Part shown: one piece after another, positions 21,101 through 28,669 of the stretch
Position numbering within the stretch: the first letter of the stretch is position 1
How the letters are laid out: each line of letters starts with the position of its first letter
Assembly (NCBI RefSeq): GCF_013168275.1
Contig: NZ_AP019547.1
Location: 2,790,001 to 2,854,000, forward strand
DNA from: Candidatus Nitrotoga sp. AM1P
GTDB taxonomy: Bacteria > Pseudomonadota > Gammaproteobacteria > Burkholderiales > Gallionellaceae
Reading direction: 5' to 3'
DNA length: 64,000 nucleotides
Program-made: the position numbers and the translations under genes
The notes under the pieces: model-generated
The model's database searches: none
The model's input: the letters and a program-made list of their open reading frames with translations, nothing else
What the model was told of the DNA's origin: nothing

Positions 21101-21681
21101 TGTTCGGCACTGGAAAGTATCTTGAAACAGGGGATACCACATCGACCAATACCCAGACTATGTATGGGGTATGGGACTATAGCCTGACTGCGTCGGTAAC
21201 ATTGACAAATTTAGTTCAGCAGGTCGTGACAAATGCTACGGTTAGAACCGCCACACAGACTCCGGTGCCTTATTCCGCCACTGTAAAAGGCTGGTATTCT
21301 GACCTGCCTGTCTCTGGAGAAAGGCTAACGGGCGTACCTACTTTGGAGAATGGGATTTTAGCATTTACTACCATTGTTCCATCTGTCTCACCCTGTGATT
21401 TTGGTGGCAAGGGATTTGTGAGTGCGGTGGATTTCCTGACGGGCGGAATGCTCTCCATTCCAACTTTCGATATTAATAAAAATGGGGTTGTTGCCCAAAA
21501 TGATGGACTATCTGCGGGTATAGAAATTGGATTTGCGGTGGGGGGCGTAACGCGGATCAGGGGTGCAATGGATGATGTATTAATATCTTCTACAGCCGAT
21601 GGTTCGCTGGTGAAAACACCGGCTACTAAAGGCCCTGCGGGATTACGTGGCCGGATTACATGGCGAGAACTTGTTCGCTAA
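18199..21681 (+). CDS. pilY1: Pilus tip adhesin/assembly protein PilY1
   Basis: A 1160-residue PilY1, a secreted pilus-tip-associated protein involved in pilus extension, adhesion and mechanosensing. A signal peptide (MKKN...AYA, about 1-28) precedes a von Willebrand A-like region with the metal-site sequence LDDSGSM (about 52-58). The C-terminal beta-propeller domain (about 640-1100) contains the EF-hand-like calcium loop DSDGNGLIDVIYAGD. AGGAGA stands 9 bases before the ATG. Flanked by pilX and a pilin gene, so it is part of one operon-like cluster. Confidence 0.93.
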   Translation: MKKNLICAMGLKWILCLPLGLAGSAYALLPLSNNPLFLGGNISPNVMFTLDDSGSMHFEIMPESLILQQVYYMFPRAAGIYGGSDYNNRVVDFVSTNRYTASLRSNQVNKIYYNPTVRYQPWSNADGSLMANANPTCAPHNPVDTDKGCRNLTVDNTQSASWLKSDGTLSSNQSKTFYPAVYFDYNGGDINSASSYMQVKIISSTSSYVGGVARKDCVAAPACTYNEEIQNFANWYTYYRSRVLLARAGIGRAFAAQGNTMRVGFAAINKGSATIDGVTSAGTVISGVRQFTGTDRTNFFNNLYGHTIPASGTPLLSAVDEVGKYFKRTDNKGPWGETPGTDGGTQQVCRQNFNILTTDGYWSDSSSIGNSDNTAGASITNHSSPATPPTYTYTPALPYSDSFSNTLADVAMNYWKNDLRTDMPNKVPTNSADPAFWQHMVTFTVGLGVSGNLTHLPSGAEAWPDPTSSDSAKIDDLWHAAVNSRGNFFSAADPATFANALTNALTTIVARTGSASAVAANSNSLITNGRIYQAKFNSGDWTGQLLSIPINAAGLLGATEWNAGAVSLASDIIAPTTRVIITKGSSDGVPFEYANLTTAQKALLDKNVANTVDNCGLERVAYLRGIAVNEGSGTFSCASANVINKFRSRPTSKLGDIVNSGPYYVGRPNAGHSDVDHAGYAAFRTTFKNRTPVVYVGANDGMVHGFNACIQGVTPGCTAADEGKELIAYVPSMVYPNLNRLSDKDYNASHYYFVDGSPMVADVYVGATPSWKSVLVGSLNGGGQGYYALDITDPTGFTTANAANLLLWEFTNVDDVDMGYSYNLPPINPFTSQSSQIVKMENNQWAVVIGNGYNSASGKAALYVLFITGGEDGTWTIGTDYIKLVADAGTGNGLSTPMPFDSDGNGLIDVIYAGDIKGNLWKFNVASATPSSWSMALSGAPLFVSGTSKPIISPPVVSFHPKGGLLVMFGTGKYLETGDTTSTNTQTMYGVWDYSLTASVTLTNLVQQVVTNATVRTATQTPVPYSATVKGWYSDLPVSGERLTGVPTLENGILAFTTIVPSVSPCDFGGKGFVSAVDFLTGGMLSIPTFDINKNGVVAQNDGLSAGIEIGFAVGGVTRIRGAMDDVLISSTADGSLVKTPATKGPAGLRGRITWRELVR

Positions 21682-21864
21682 GCCTCTTTTTTAGCGGAAA
21701 TCAGGCTGATAAGTCGAAAAATATTTTTTTACTTGAGTAGTGCCAGGGGCAGGAATATTTGTCGCGCATAGTTTGCAGTTACAGGAGCTGAAGGCAGAAT
21801 GGTCTGTAATCCTACCAAGCCGAATGACGGATAAAATATGGATCGGAGCTGAGCAAACAACATT

Positions 21865-22323
21865 ATGAAAATTAAGGCGGATTTAAGCAAGCTAAGGGGT
21901 TTTACGCTAATTGAGCTTATGGTTGCAATTGTAATCATTGGTATTCTGGCAGCGGTTGCCTTGCCTTCCTACCAGAATCATGTGAGACAATCCAACCGGG
22001 CAATAGCCAAGGCAATACTCCATGAAAATGCTCAATTTATGGAGCAGTTTTATACGGCAAATAATCAGTATGATGCGACCGTAGGGGGAGATGGTATTGT
22101 CAATACAGTAGATGATGTGGCCGTTGCACCACCCATTACTCAATCACCCAGAACTGGCGTTGTACAGTACGCCATTTCACTCCAGGCAGTGACAAATACC
22201 ACCTTTACGCTTCAAGCCGTACCGCAGGGTTCAATGGCCGGAGATATATGTGGAACGCTTACTCTAACAAATACGGGGGTACAAGGTGCTGGCGGTGATG
22301 TTGCAAGCTGCTGGAATCGATAA
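21865..22323 (+). CDS. pilE: Type IV pilin PilE-like
   Basis: A 152-residue type IV pilin. The leader ends KLRG before FTLIELMVAIVIIGILAAVALPSYQNHVR, a canonical pilin N-terminus with Glu+5. The C-terminal disulfide region is CGTLTLTNTGVQG to SCWNR. The position after pilY1 matches the minor pilin PilE of fimU-pilVWXY1E operons. A 183-base gap separates it from pilY1, so it may have its own promoter. Confidence 0.9.
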   Translation: MKIKADLSKLRGFTLIELMVAIVIIGILAAVALPSYQNHVRQSNRAIAKAILHENAQFMEQFYTANNQYDATVGGDGIVNTVDDVAVAPPITQSPRTGVVQYAISLQAVTNTTFTLQAVPQGSMAGDICGTLTLTNTGVQGAGGDVASCWNR

Positions 22324-22895
22324 TGTCGTTGCCAAGGCAAATAAACGGGTAAGTTCCAGCGTACTGTTTTACAGAGCATGCTTGGATTATGCCGTTGTTA
22401 CATTTCTAACTTACTCCTCGATTGCTTTAGCCGTAGCATGGCACACCTCCCTGACGCTAACCATGTAGACCACATGAGAACGATGGGTGTTCCTGTCCTA
22501 CGTGTGCTGGCGCGTGAAAATGGCCGCAGTGGTGCGATGTGTGCGTACATGGGTATGCCACCATGCATCGCATGATATTTCCATCATGCCATAACCATAA
22601 TACTTACCCTATGATTTGCGACTGCTTGGCGAGCCAAGAGAGTATATCATCCGGGATTTTTCGTGGGTATTGAATTCAATTTGTTGAACCCATTCGAGTT
22701 TTGCACATAACTGAAATTCGTTGGAGTGAAAGTATAAGTGTGATGACAGCTTAATTAGCACAGTGGAGCCGAGAGGGGTTGTCGGTTCAACTGATGCCTT
22801 GTTAATATAGAAATATGCGGCTGACGATATGAATGGCATTGTTCAATATAGTGCGTTAGATTTTTGGTGATACAAATTCTTAATATTAGATAAAT
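22324..22895. other. Intergenic region between pilus and Tol-Pal clusters
   Basis: About 570 bases without a supported gene. Short frames (22286-22468, 22378-22575) lack ribosome sites and resemble no family I know. The region becomes AT-rich toward ybgC and presumably holds the Tol-Pal operon promoter; no clear -35/-10 pair stands out. Confidence 0.55.
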
Positions 22896-23315
22896 ATGGT
22901 TCATTCAGCCTGTAAATCAAATTTTTCATTGCCAGTGCGGGTGTTTTTCCAAGACACCGATGCAGGAGGAGTGGTATATCATGGTAGCTATGTGAACTTT
23001 TTGGAGCGCGCGCGGACTGAGTGGTTACGGGAATGTTATGGTTATAGTAATAAAGGGTTGATGAGCGAATTTGGTATGGTGTTTGTGGTTCGTTCACTAA
23101 GACTGGATTATCTCAAGCCCGCTTTGCTTGATGATTTACTTGCTGTCAGCGCGCAACTAAAGGATGTCGGGCGTAGTCGTGTGACCTTGTGTCAGCAAGT
23201 GTTGCGCGGCGAGGATGTACTGGTTGAGGCGGAAATACATCTGGTATGTGTGGCAATGGATAATTTCAAGCCGGTGGGTGTGCCGGAAGCATTGCGAGAG
23301 CAATGGAAAAACTAA
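22896..23315 (+). CDS. ybgC: Tol-Pal-associated acyl-CoA thioesterase YbgC
   Basis: A hot-dog-fold thioesterase of 139 residues, the usual first gene of tol-pal operons. It carries the YbgC signature FFQDTDAGGVVYHGSYVNFLERAR with catalytic Asp in DTDAGG. It acts on acyl-CoA or acyl-ACP in the cytoplasm, with a proposed link to phospholipid metabolism. The ribosome site before the ATG is weak. The tolQ reading frame begins near its stop codon. Confidence 0.93.
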   Translation: MVHSACKSNFSLPVRVFFQDTDAGGVVYHGSYVNFLERARTEWLRECYGYSNKGLMSEFGMVFVVRSLRLDYLKPALLDDLLAVSAQLKDVGRSRVTLCQQVLRGEDVLVEAEIHLVCVAMDNFKPVGVPEALREQWKN

Positions 23316-23329
23316 AGGATATTGTAAAT

Positions 23330-24004
23330 ATGGATGTAACACAGAATTTATCGTTTATCCATTTGATTCAGAACGCTAGCGTACTTGTTCAATTGGTAAT
23401 GGGTTTATTGTTACTGGTTTCATTGATGTCATGGTGGTTTATATTTCTTAAGATGTTTACTGTCAGGCAGGCGGTGAAGCAAAGTGAGGAATTTGAAGAA
23501 TCATTTTGGAATAATGATGACCTTAATAGGTTGTATCAAAATACTTCTGTAATGCGCGGTGATTCGGGCAGTATGGGACGAATTTTTGCAGCGGGCTTTA
23601 CCGAGTTCCTTAAGCTTAAAAAGAAACATGGTATGGACAATAATGCGGTGATGGATGGCACGCGTCGTGCCATGCGCGCCACTTATCAGCGCGAAATGGA
23701 TATTCTTGAATCGCATTTGGCCTTTCTGGCTACAGTTGGCTCGGTCAGTCCTTATGTTGGGTTATTCGGTACCGTGTGGGGAATTATGAATGCATTCCGT
23801 GGGTTGGCCAATGTTGGCCAAGCTACATTGGCACATGTTGCGCCCGGTATAGCCGAGGCATTAATAGCTACTGCGATGGGTTTGTTTGCCGCTATTCCTG
23901 CCGTGGTTGCTTACAATCGTTATTCGCATGATATTACGCGCCTGGCATCACGTTTTGAAATTTTTATGGAAGAATTCTCTAACGTACTGCAACGTCAGCC
24001 ATGA
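23330..24004 (+). CDS. tolQ: Tol-Pal inner-membrane proton channel subunit TolQ
   Basis: A 224-residue TolQ, the MotA/ExbB-like stator subunit that with TolR converts proton motive force into TolA movement during outer-membrane constriction. It has three membrane segments (about 20-40, 133-155, 168-190) and the conserved VGLFGTVWGIMNAF region. The ATG at 23330 is chosen over 23303 because AAAGGA lies 10 bases upstream. The stop overlaps the tolR start (ATGA). Confidence 0.93.
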   Translation: MDVTQNLSFIHLIQNASVLVQLVMGLLLLVSLMSWWFIFLKMFTVRQAVKQSEEFEESFWNNDDLNRLYQNTSVMRGDSGSMGRIFAAGFTEFLKLKKKHGMDNNAVMDGTRRAMRATYQREMDILESHLAFLATVGSVSPYVGLFGTVWGIMNAFRGLANVGQATLAHVAPGIAEALIATAMGLFAAIPAVVAYNRYSHDITRLASRFEIFMEEFSNVLQRQP

Positions 24005-24423
24005 TCCCACGCCGTTCTGCTATGCGTCCAATGAGCGATATTAACGTCGTACCTTACATCGACGTAATGTTGGTGTTACTAGTGATATTTATGATTACAG
24101 CGCCACTGATGAACCCTGGGCAGATCGATCTGCCCAGCGTGGGTAAATCACTCGCTCCGCCTGTTGCGCCATTAGAAGTGATTATCAAGAAAGACACCAC
24201 GCTGGCGTTGAATGATCGAAGTAAGAAAGGTCAGGAGCAGAGTGTTACACGCGAGGAATTAATTGAGCTCCTTAAGCAAAAGCAGGCACAGAACGCGGAT
24301 CAACCCGTTGTGATTTCTGCGGACAAGAATGTGCGCTATGAAGAAGTGATCAGCATTATGGATGTGTTGCAACGGCAACAGATTAAGAAGGTTGGTCTGT
24401 TGGCGCAAACCACGGGGCGATGA
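24001..24423 (+). CDS. tolR: Tol-Pal subunit TolR
   Basis: A 140-residue ExbD/TolR protein with one membrane helix. The proton-conducting Asp lies in NVVPYIDVMLVLLVIFMITAP. The periplasmic domain follows (about 45-140). The start overlaps tolQ and the stop overlaps tolA by 4 bases, a fully coupled series. Confidence 0.94.
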   Translation: MIPRRSAMRPMSDINVVPYIDVMLVLLVIFMITAPLMNPGQIDLPSVGKSLAPPVAPLEVIIKKDTTLALNDRSKKGQEQSVTREELIELLKQKQAQNADQPVVISADKNVRYEEVISIMDVLQRQQIKKVGLLAQTTGR

Positions 24424-25838
24424 GCGCGATCGTGTATGCCAAACCCTATAAGCTTCGTGCTGGGGCATTGGCATTGGCTGTTCATTGTGCATTTTTCGTA
24501 CTGTTATATTTTGGTGCCAGCTGGAAGGCGCAGCCTCCACAGGGCATGGTGGTGGATATTTGGGATAGCTTACCTGGGATGGAGGCAACTCCAGCACCAG
24601 TTAAAGTTGAGCCTCCTAAACCACCGATTGAGCGCCCCAAGTTGAGTAAGCCTGTGCCGCCTGTGGTGCCGCCTAAGGTTGATATAGCATTATCTGAAAA
24701 GAAAAGGCCTCAGGAAAAATCCAAGCCGATAAAAACAGAGCCTAAGCAGCAAATAGAAAAAGTGAATGTGCAGGCTGAGCAAAAGGTGCTAGCAGAACAG
24801 AGAGCGCAGGCTGAGCAGAAGATGATTGAAGAGCAGAAGGTGCGGGCTGAACATGAACGAGCTCGTGCCGAGCAGGCTAATATTGTTGCCAAGATACGTC
24901 GCAACCTTAAGGCTGAATTGGAGAAAGCCGAGCCATCTAAAGTGATTGAGCCGGTGAAATCTGCGGCGTCACTCAAAGCTGATTTTGAATTGGCTGAAAA
25001 AAAACGGTTGCAGGAGAAGTTTCAAGAAGCTGTGAAGTTTGAGGCGAAGCGTCAAATAGAAAAGGCGGATGCTCAGTCTAAATTGAAGGCCCAGGCTGAA
25101 CATAAGATTGAGGCAGAGCAAAAGGCTGAAGCGGAGCAGAAGGCTCAGGCCGAGCAGAAAGCCTTGGCTAAACAAAAGGTACAGGCGGAACGGAAAGCTG
25201 AGGCCGAACGAAAAGCTGAAATGGAACAAAAAGCTGAGGCTGAACGAAAAGCTGAAATGGAACAAAAAGCTGAGGCTGAACGAAAAGTTGAAATGGAACA
25301 AAAAGCTGAGGCTGAACGAAAGATGCAGGCGAAACAGAGAGTCCTAGCTGAGAAGAAAGAGCAGGCCGAAGAGAAAGAGCGGGCGAAACAGAGAGCGCAT
25401 GCCGAGCAAAAACTGTTAGCGGAACAGAAGGAGCAGGCTGAGCAGAAGGCGCAAGCCGAACAGAGAGCGAAAATTGAACAGGAGCGTGTGCGCGCTGAGC
25501 AGAAAGCACAAGCCGAGCAAGAGCGCGCGCGTGCTGCACAAGCAGCAGCCATAGGTAAGGAGGTGGCTGAATATACGGCCAAGATCCGGGCCAAGATTCG
25601 CCGCAATATCGTGATGTTACCGGATATACCGTATAATGCGCTTGCGGAATTTGAAGTAACATTGTTGCCCGGTGGTATGGTGTTAAATGCAGTATTGGTT
25701 AAGCCGAGTGGGAGCGCGGCGTATGACAGCGCAGTGGAACGTGCCATTAAGAAAGCGGAGCCGCTGCCCTTGCCGCCGGATGTGACGCTATTTAACAAAT
25801 TTCGTGAATTGCGTCTCAAATTTAGTCCAAAGGAATAG
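24420..25838 (+). CDS. tolA: TolA with extended repeat-containing helix
   Basis: A 472-residue TolA, the energy-transducing rod between inner and outer membrane. It has one N-terminal membrane helix (about 13-32), a Pro-rich segment (about 55-90), a long Glu/Lys/Ala-rich helical domain (about 90-385) and a C-terminal TonB-like domain (about 390-472, with MLPDIPYNALAEFEVTLLPGG) that binds TolB/Pal. Inside the helix are near-identical 12-residue repeats (AEMEQKAEAERK; DNA entry below). Somewhat longer than E. coli TolA (about 420). Confidence 0.93.
   Translation: MSAIVYAKPYKLRAGALALAVHCAFFVLLYFGASWKAQPPQGMVVDIWDSLPGMEATPAPVKVEPPKPPIERPKLSKPVPPVVPPKVDIALSEKKRPQEKSKPIKTEPKQQIEKVNVQAEQKVLAEQRAQAEQKMIEEQKVRAEHERARAEQANIVAKIRRNLKAELEKAEPSKVIEPVKSAASLKADFELAEKKRLQEKFQEAVKFEAKRQIEKADAQSKLKAQAEHKIEAEQKAEAEQKAQAEQKALAKQKVQAERKAEAERKAEMEQKAEAERKAEMEQKAEAERKVEMEQKAEAERKMQAKQRVLAEKKEQAEEKERAKQRAHAEQKLLAEQKEQAEQKAQAEQRAKIEQERVRAEQKAQAEQERARAAQAAAIGKEVAEYTAKIRAKIRRNIVMLPDIPYNALAEFEVTLLPGGMVLNAVLVKPSGSAAYDSAVERAIKKAEPLPLPPDVTLFNKFRELRLKFSPKE
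25215..25322 (+). repeat. 36-bp tandem repeat in tolA, three units
   Basis: Units begin at 25215, 25251 and 25287, each 36 bp and nearly identical, encoding AEMEQKAEAERK (VEMEQKAEAERK in the third). A length multiple of three keeps frame, so unit gain or loss would change TolA rod length. Confidence 0.85.
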
Positions 25839-25856
25839 TTTATGAGAGGAGTGAAA

Positions 25857-27116
25857 ATGTTACGACATTGGATTTTGTTGGTTTTGCTTTGTGCCGCTCT
25901 ACCCGCTCGTGCTGCACTGACCATTGATATTGTAGGGGCAGGAGAACGCCAGATTCCGGTAGCCATTGTGCCATTTGCCAACGAAAACAAGCTCGCTCAG
26001 AGCATTACTGAAGTAGTATCCCTTGACTTGAAGCGCAGTGGATTGTTCCGGTTGGTTAATCCGACAAGCAAAACACCCCATGAGCCATCCGAGGTTGTAT
26101 ATGCCGACTGGCGTGGTGTGGAAGCTCTAGCCATTGGTAGTGTGGAGACACAGCAAGATGGTCGGGTCACGGTTAAATTCCGTTTGCTTGATGCAGTTAA
26201 GCAAACCGAGTTGTTTGGTCAAGCTGTAACCGCCAAAGGTGATCAAATGCGTGCCATCGGTCATCGCATTGCCGACCTGATATATGAAAAGCTCACGGGT
26301 AATCCTGGGGTATTCAGTACGCGTATCGCGTATGTAAATCGGCAAGGTAAGAATAACCGCCTGGTAGTGGCGGACAGCGATGGTTATAACGATCGAGTTG
26401 TACTGTCGATCAATGAGCCTATTATGTCGCCAGCGTGGTCGCCGGACGGTAGCCAGCTTACCTATGTAACATTAGAGCAGGGTCATGCGGTTGTATATGT
26501 ACAGTCGTTAGTGACTAATCAACGAACGGTGCTTTCTAATGCACGGGGAAGTAATAGCGCCCCTGTATGGGCGCCGGATGGCAAGCACCTCGCCGTCGTG
26601 CTGACGCGTGATGGTAGTCCGCAGATATATCTGGTTCGTCCGGATGGAACCGATTTGCGTCGGCTCACGTTTAGTGGTGCGATCGATACAGAGCCTAGCT
26701 TTTCTCCGGATGGACAGCATCTGTTGTTTACATCTGATCGTGGAGGTAGCGCGCAAATTTACAGGATGCCAGTGGAGGGGAAGACTGCCGAGCGGCTGAC
26801 TTTTGAGGGTGGCAATAATTTCTCGCCTCGATATAGTCCGGATGGCAAGAGTTTTGTTTTTGCGCATCAAAGTAATGGGCGATTTAATATTGCTGTTCAG
26901 GATTTTCAGACTAGGCAAATGCAATTGTTGACTGAAGGTGGATGGGAAAAGCGCCCCAGTTTTTCACCCAACGGAAAGCTGATCCTGTTTGCAACTGAGG
27001 CGCAGGGCCGTGGTATACTTGCAATCGTTTCCAGCGATGGCAGGGTTAAGCAAAAGTTGTCCTCACAGGCAGGCGATGTTCGTGAGCCGACGTGGGGGCC
27101 TTTTTTGAAGCAGTAA
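25857..27116 (+). CDS. tolB: Tol-Pal periplasmic beta-propeller protein TolB
   Basis: A 419-residue TolB with a signal peptide (MLRHWILLVLLCAALPARA), an N-terminal alpha/beta domain (about 25-160) and a six-bladed beta-propeller with repeated WSPDG/FSPDG blade motifs. It links Pal and TolA. The ATG at 25857 has AGGAG 5 bases upstream and is preferred over the in-frame ATG at 25842. It follows tolA by 18 bases. Confidence 0.94.
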   Translation: MLRHWILLVLLCAALPARAALTIDIVGAGERQIPVAIVPFANENKLAQSITEVVSLDLKRSGLFRLVNPTSKTPHEPSEVVYADWRGVEALAIGSVETQQDGRVTVKFRLLDAVKQTELFGQAVTAKGDQMRAIGHRIADLIYEKLTGNPGVFSTRIAYVNRQGKNNRLVVADSDGYNDRVVLSINEPIMSPAWSPDGSQLTYVTLEQGHAVVYVQSLVTNQRTVLSNARGSNSAPVWAPDGKHLAVVLTRDGSPQIYLVRPDGTDLRRLTFSGAIDTEPSFSPDGQHLLFTSDRGGSAQIYRMPVEGKTAERLTFEGGNNFSPRYSPDGKSFVFAHQSNGRFNIAVQDFQTRQMQLLTEGGWEKRPSFSPNGKLILFATEAQGRGILAIVSSDGRVKQKLSSQAGDVREPTWGPFLKQ

Positions 27117-27147
27117 TAATTATTTAATTAGGGATAAGGATTAGAGG

Positions 27148-28662
27148 ATGAAAAACATAGTGATTGGAGTATTGTTGGCGAGCCTATTAGTTGCTTGTGC
27201 CAGCGACGAGCCGCCTGTGGGTGACCTCAAAAAGAGGGGGCGGGCAGCTAATGCGCCCTTGTCAGCAGCGGTAGATTCTGCTCCGGGTGCCTCTGTGGCG
27301 GTTGATGCCTTGAATGATCGAAACAGTGCGTCTCAAACTTCTAATTTAGCTTCTATTTCTAATGGGGCGGCAGCTGAAGAGGCAGCGGCAAAGGTTGTAG
27401 CTGAAGAGGCAGCCTTGGCAGAGGCTCATGCTGTTGAGGTTCGAAATGCTGAACTGGAAGCTGCTAAAGCATCTGCAGCAAAGGCTGCGGCTGAGGAGGC
27501 AGCCTTGGCAGAGGCTCGTGCTGCTGAGGTTCAAAATGCCGCGCTGGAAGCTGCTAAAGCATCTGCAGCAAAGGCTGCGGCTGAGGAGGCAGCCTTGGCA
27601 GAGGCTCGTGCTGCTGAGGTTCAAAATGCCGCGCTGGAAGCTGCCAAAGCAGCTGCTGCAAAGGCCGCTGAAGAGGCTGCATTGCTAGCAGCGGCTCATG
27701 CTGCAGAGGTGCAAAGTGCTGCGCTGGAAGCCGCCAAGGCGGCTGCAGCGCAGGCAGCTGCAGAGGCGGCAGAGGTACACGGTGCTGCACTGGAAGCAGC
27801 TAAGGCGGTTGCAGCGCAGGCAGCTGCTGATGCGGCAGCTGCACGTGAAGCTGCTAGTGTGGCCGCGGAGCGGGATGCGGCTAATGCAGCCAAGCTTGCG
27901 GCGGAACTTGAAGCAGCCAAGGCGTCTGCTGCACAGGCAGCTGCTGATGCGGCAGCTGCACGTGAAGCTGCTAGTGTGGCCGCGGAGCGGGATGCGGCTA
28001 ATGCAGCCAAGCTTGCGGCGGAACTTGAAGCAGCCAAGGCGTCTGCTGCACAGGCAGCTGCTGATGCGGCAGCTGCACGTGAAGCTGCTAGTGCGGCGGC
28101 TGCGCGAGAAACGGCTAATACAGCCAAGGCTGCGGCGGAACTTGAAGCCACCAAGAAGGCGTCTGCTGCACAGGCAGCTGCTGATGTGGCAGCGGCACGC
28201 GAAGCGGCTAATGCGGCTGCTGCGCAGAATGCTGCTAAGGCCAATGCTGCACGAGATGCTGCTAAGGCGGCTGCAGCGCGGGAAGCGGCGGTCGCTGAAG
28301 ACTCTCTCAATATCCCGAGCAGCTTGCTGGCTAAGCGCAGTATCTTTTATCCAAACGATATTGATGCCGTACCAGAACAGGATAAACGCACTGTGCAAGC
28401 TCATGCCAAGTATTTAGCTGAACATCAAAATCGATCAGTGCGTCTGGAAGGTCATGCCGATGAGCGAGGAAGTAGTGAATACAATTTGGCCTTGGGTCAA
28501 CGTCGTGCCGATGGTGTGAAGAAGATGTTGTTAGTGGGTGGTGTTAAAGAAGGCCAGATTGAGTCGATTAGTTATGGTGAAGAAAAGCCAATGTCTACTG
28601 CTCATAATGAGGCTGCCTGGTCACAAAATCGTCGCACTGACTTGAACTATGACGTCAAGTAA
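27148..28662 (+). CDS. pal: Enlarged peptidoglycan-associated lipoprotein Pal
   Basis: A 504-residue lipoprotein three times the normal Pal size (about 170). The lipobox is LVAC with Cys17. A linker precedes an alanine-rich, charged helix of about 310 residues (about 73-384) built from internal repeats (90-bp and 117-bp DNA units). The normal OmpA-like peptidoglycan-binding domain then follows (385-504; EGHADERGSSEYNLALGQRR and NRRTDLNY hold the diaminopimelate-binding Asp and Arg). AAGGA lies 7 bases before the ATG. It sits in the canonical tolB-pal-cpoB position, so it is the operon's Pal. The insertion should act as a long tether between outer membrane and cell wall. Confidence 0.92.
   Translation: MKNIVIGVLLASLLVACASDEPPVGDLKKRGRAANAPLSAAVDSAPGASVAVDALNDRNSASQTSNLASISNGAAAEEAAAKVVAEEAALAEAHAVEVRNAELEAAKASAAKAAAEEAALAEARAAEVQNAALEAAKASAAKAAAEEAALAEARAAEVQNAALEAAKAAAAKAAEEAALLAAAHAAEVQSAALEAAKAAAAQAAAEAAEVHGAALEAAKAVAAQAAADAAAAREAASVAAERDAANAAKLAAELEAAKASAAQAAADAAAAREAASVAAERDAANAAKLAAELEAAKASAAQAAADAAAAREAASAAAARETANTAKAAAELEATKKASAAQAAADVAAAREAANAAAAQNAAKANAARDAAKAAAAREAAVAEDSLNIPSSLLAKRSIFYPNDIDAVPEQDKRTVQAHAKYLAEHQNRSVRLEGHADERGSSEYNLALGQRRADGVKKMLLVGGVKEGQIESISYGEEKPMSTAHNEAAWSQNRRTDLNYDVK
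27460..27729 (+). repeat. 90-bp tandem repeat in pal
   Basis: Near-identical units begin at 27460 and 27550, with a diverged third at 27640. The 30-residue unit begins AAKASAAKAAAEEAALAEAR. The close DNA identity of units 1 and 2 implies recent duplication or gene conversion. Confidence 0.85.
27817..28170 (+). repeat. 117-bp tandem repeat in pal
   Basis: Units begin at 27817, 27934 and 28051 (117-bp steps), and a fourth, diverged start at 28171 is 120 bp later. The 39-residue unit begins AAADAAAAREAASVAAERD. The first two units appear almost identical in DNA. Confidence 0.85.
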
Positions 28663-28669
28663 GTAAGGT

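Noticed and set aside
22378..22575. 65-codon frame in the gap before ybgC
   Set aside because: No ribosome site, no recognised family and atypical composition.
25145..25990. 281-codon frame antisense to tolA
   Set aside because: It is a by-product of the biased tolA repeat composition; it shows Ser/Ala/Cys/Phe low complexity and no domain.
27460..28290. Regular repeats that could suggest a CRISPR array
   Set aside because: The units are contiguous 90- and 117-bp coding repeats in frame within pal, without variable spacers, and no cas genes are present.
27685..28404. Frames of over 200 codons antisense and alternate to pal
   Set aside because: The Ala-rich repeats keep all frames free of stops; the products are Arg/Ser/Leu-rich with no family resemblance.
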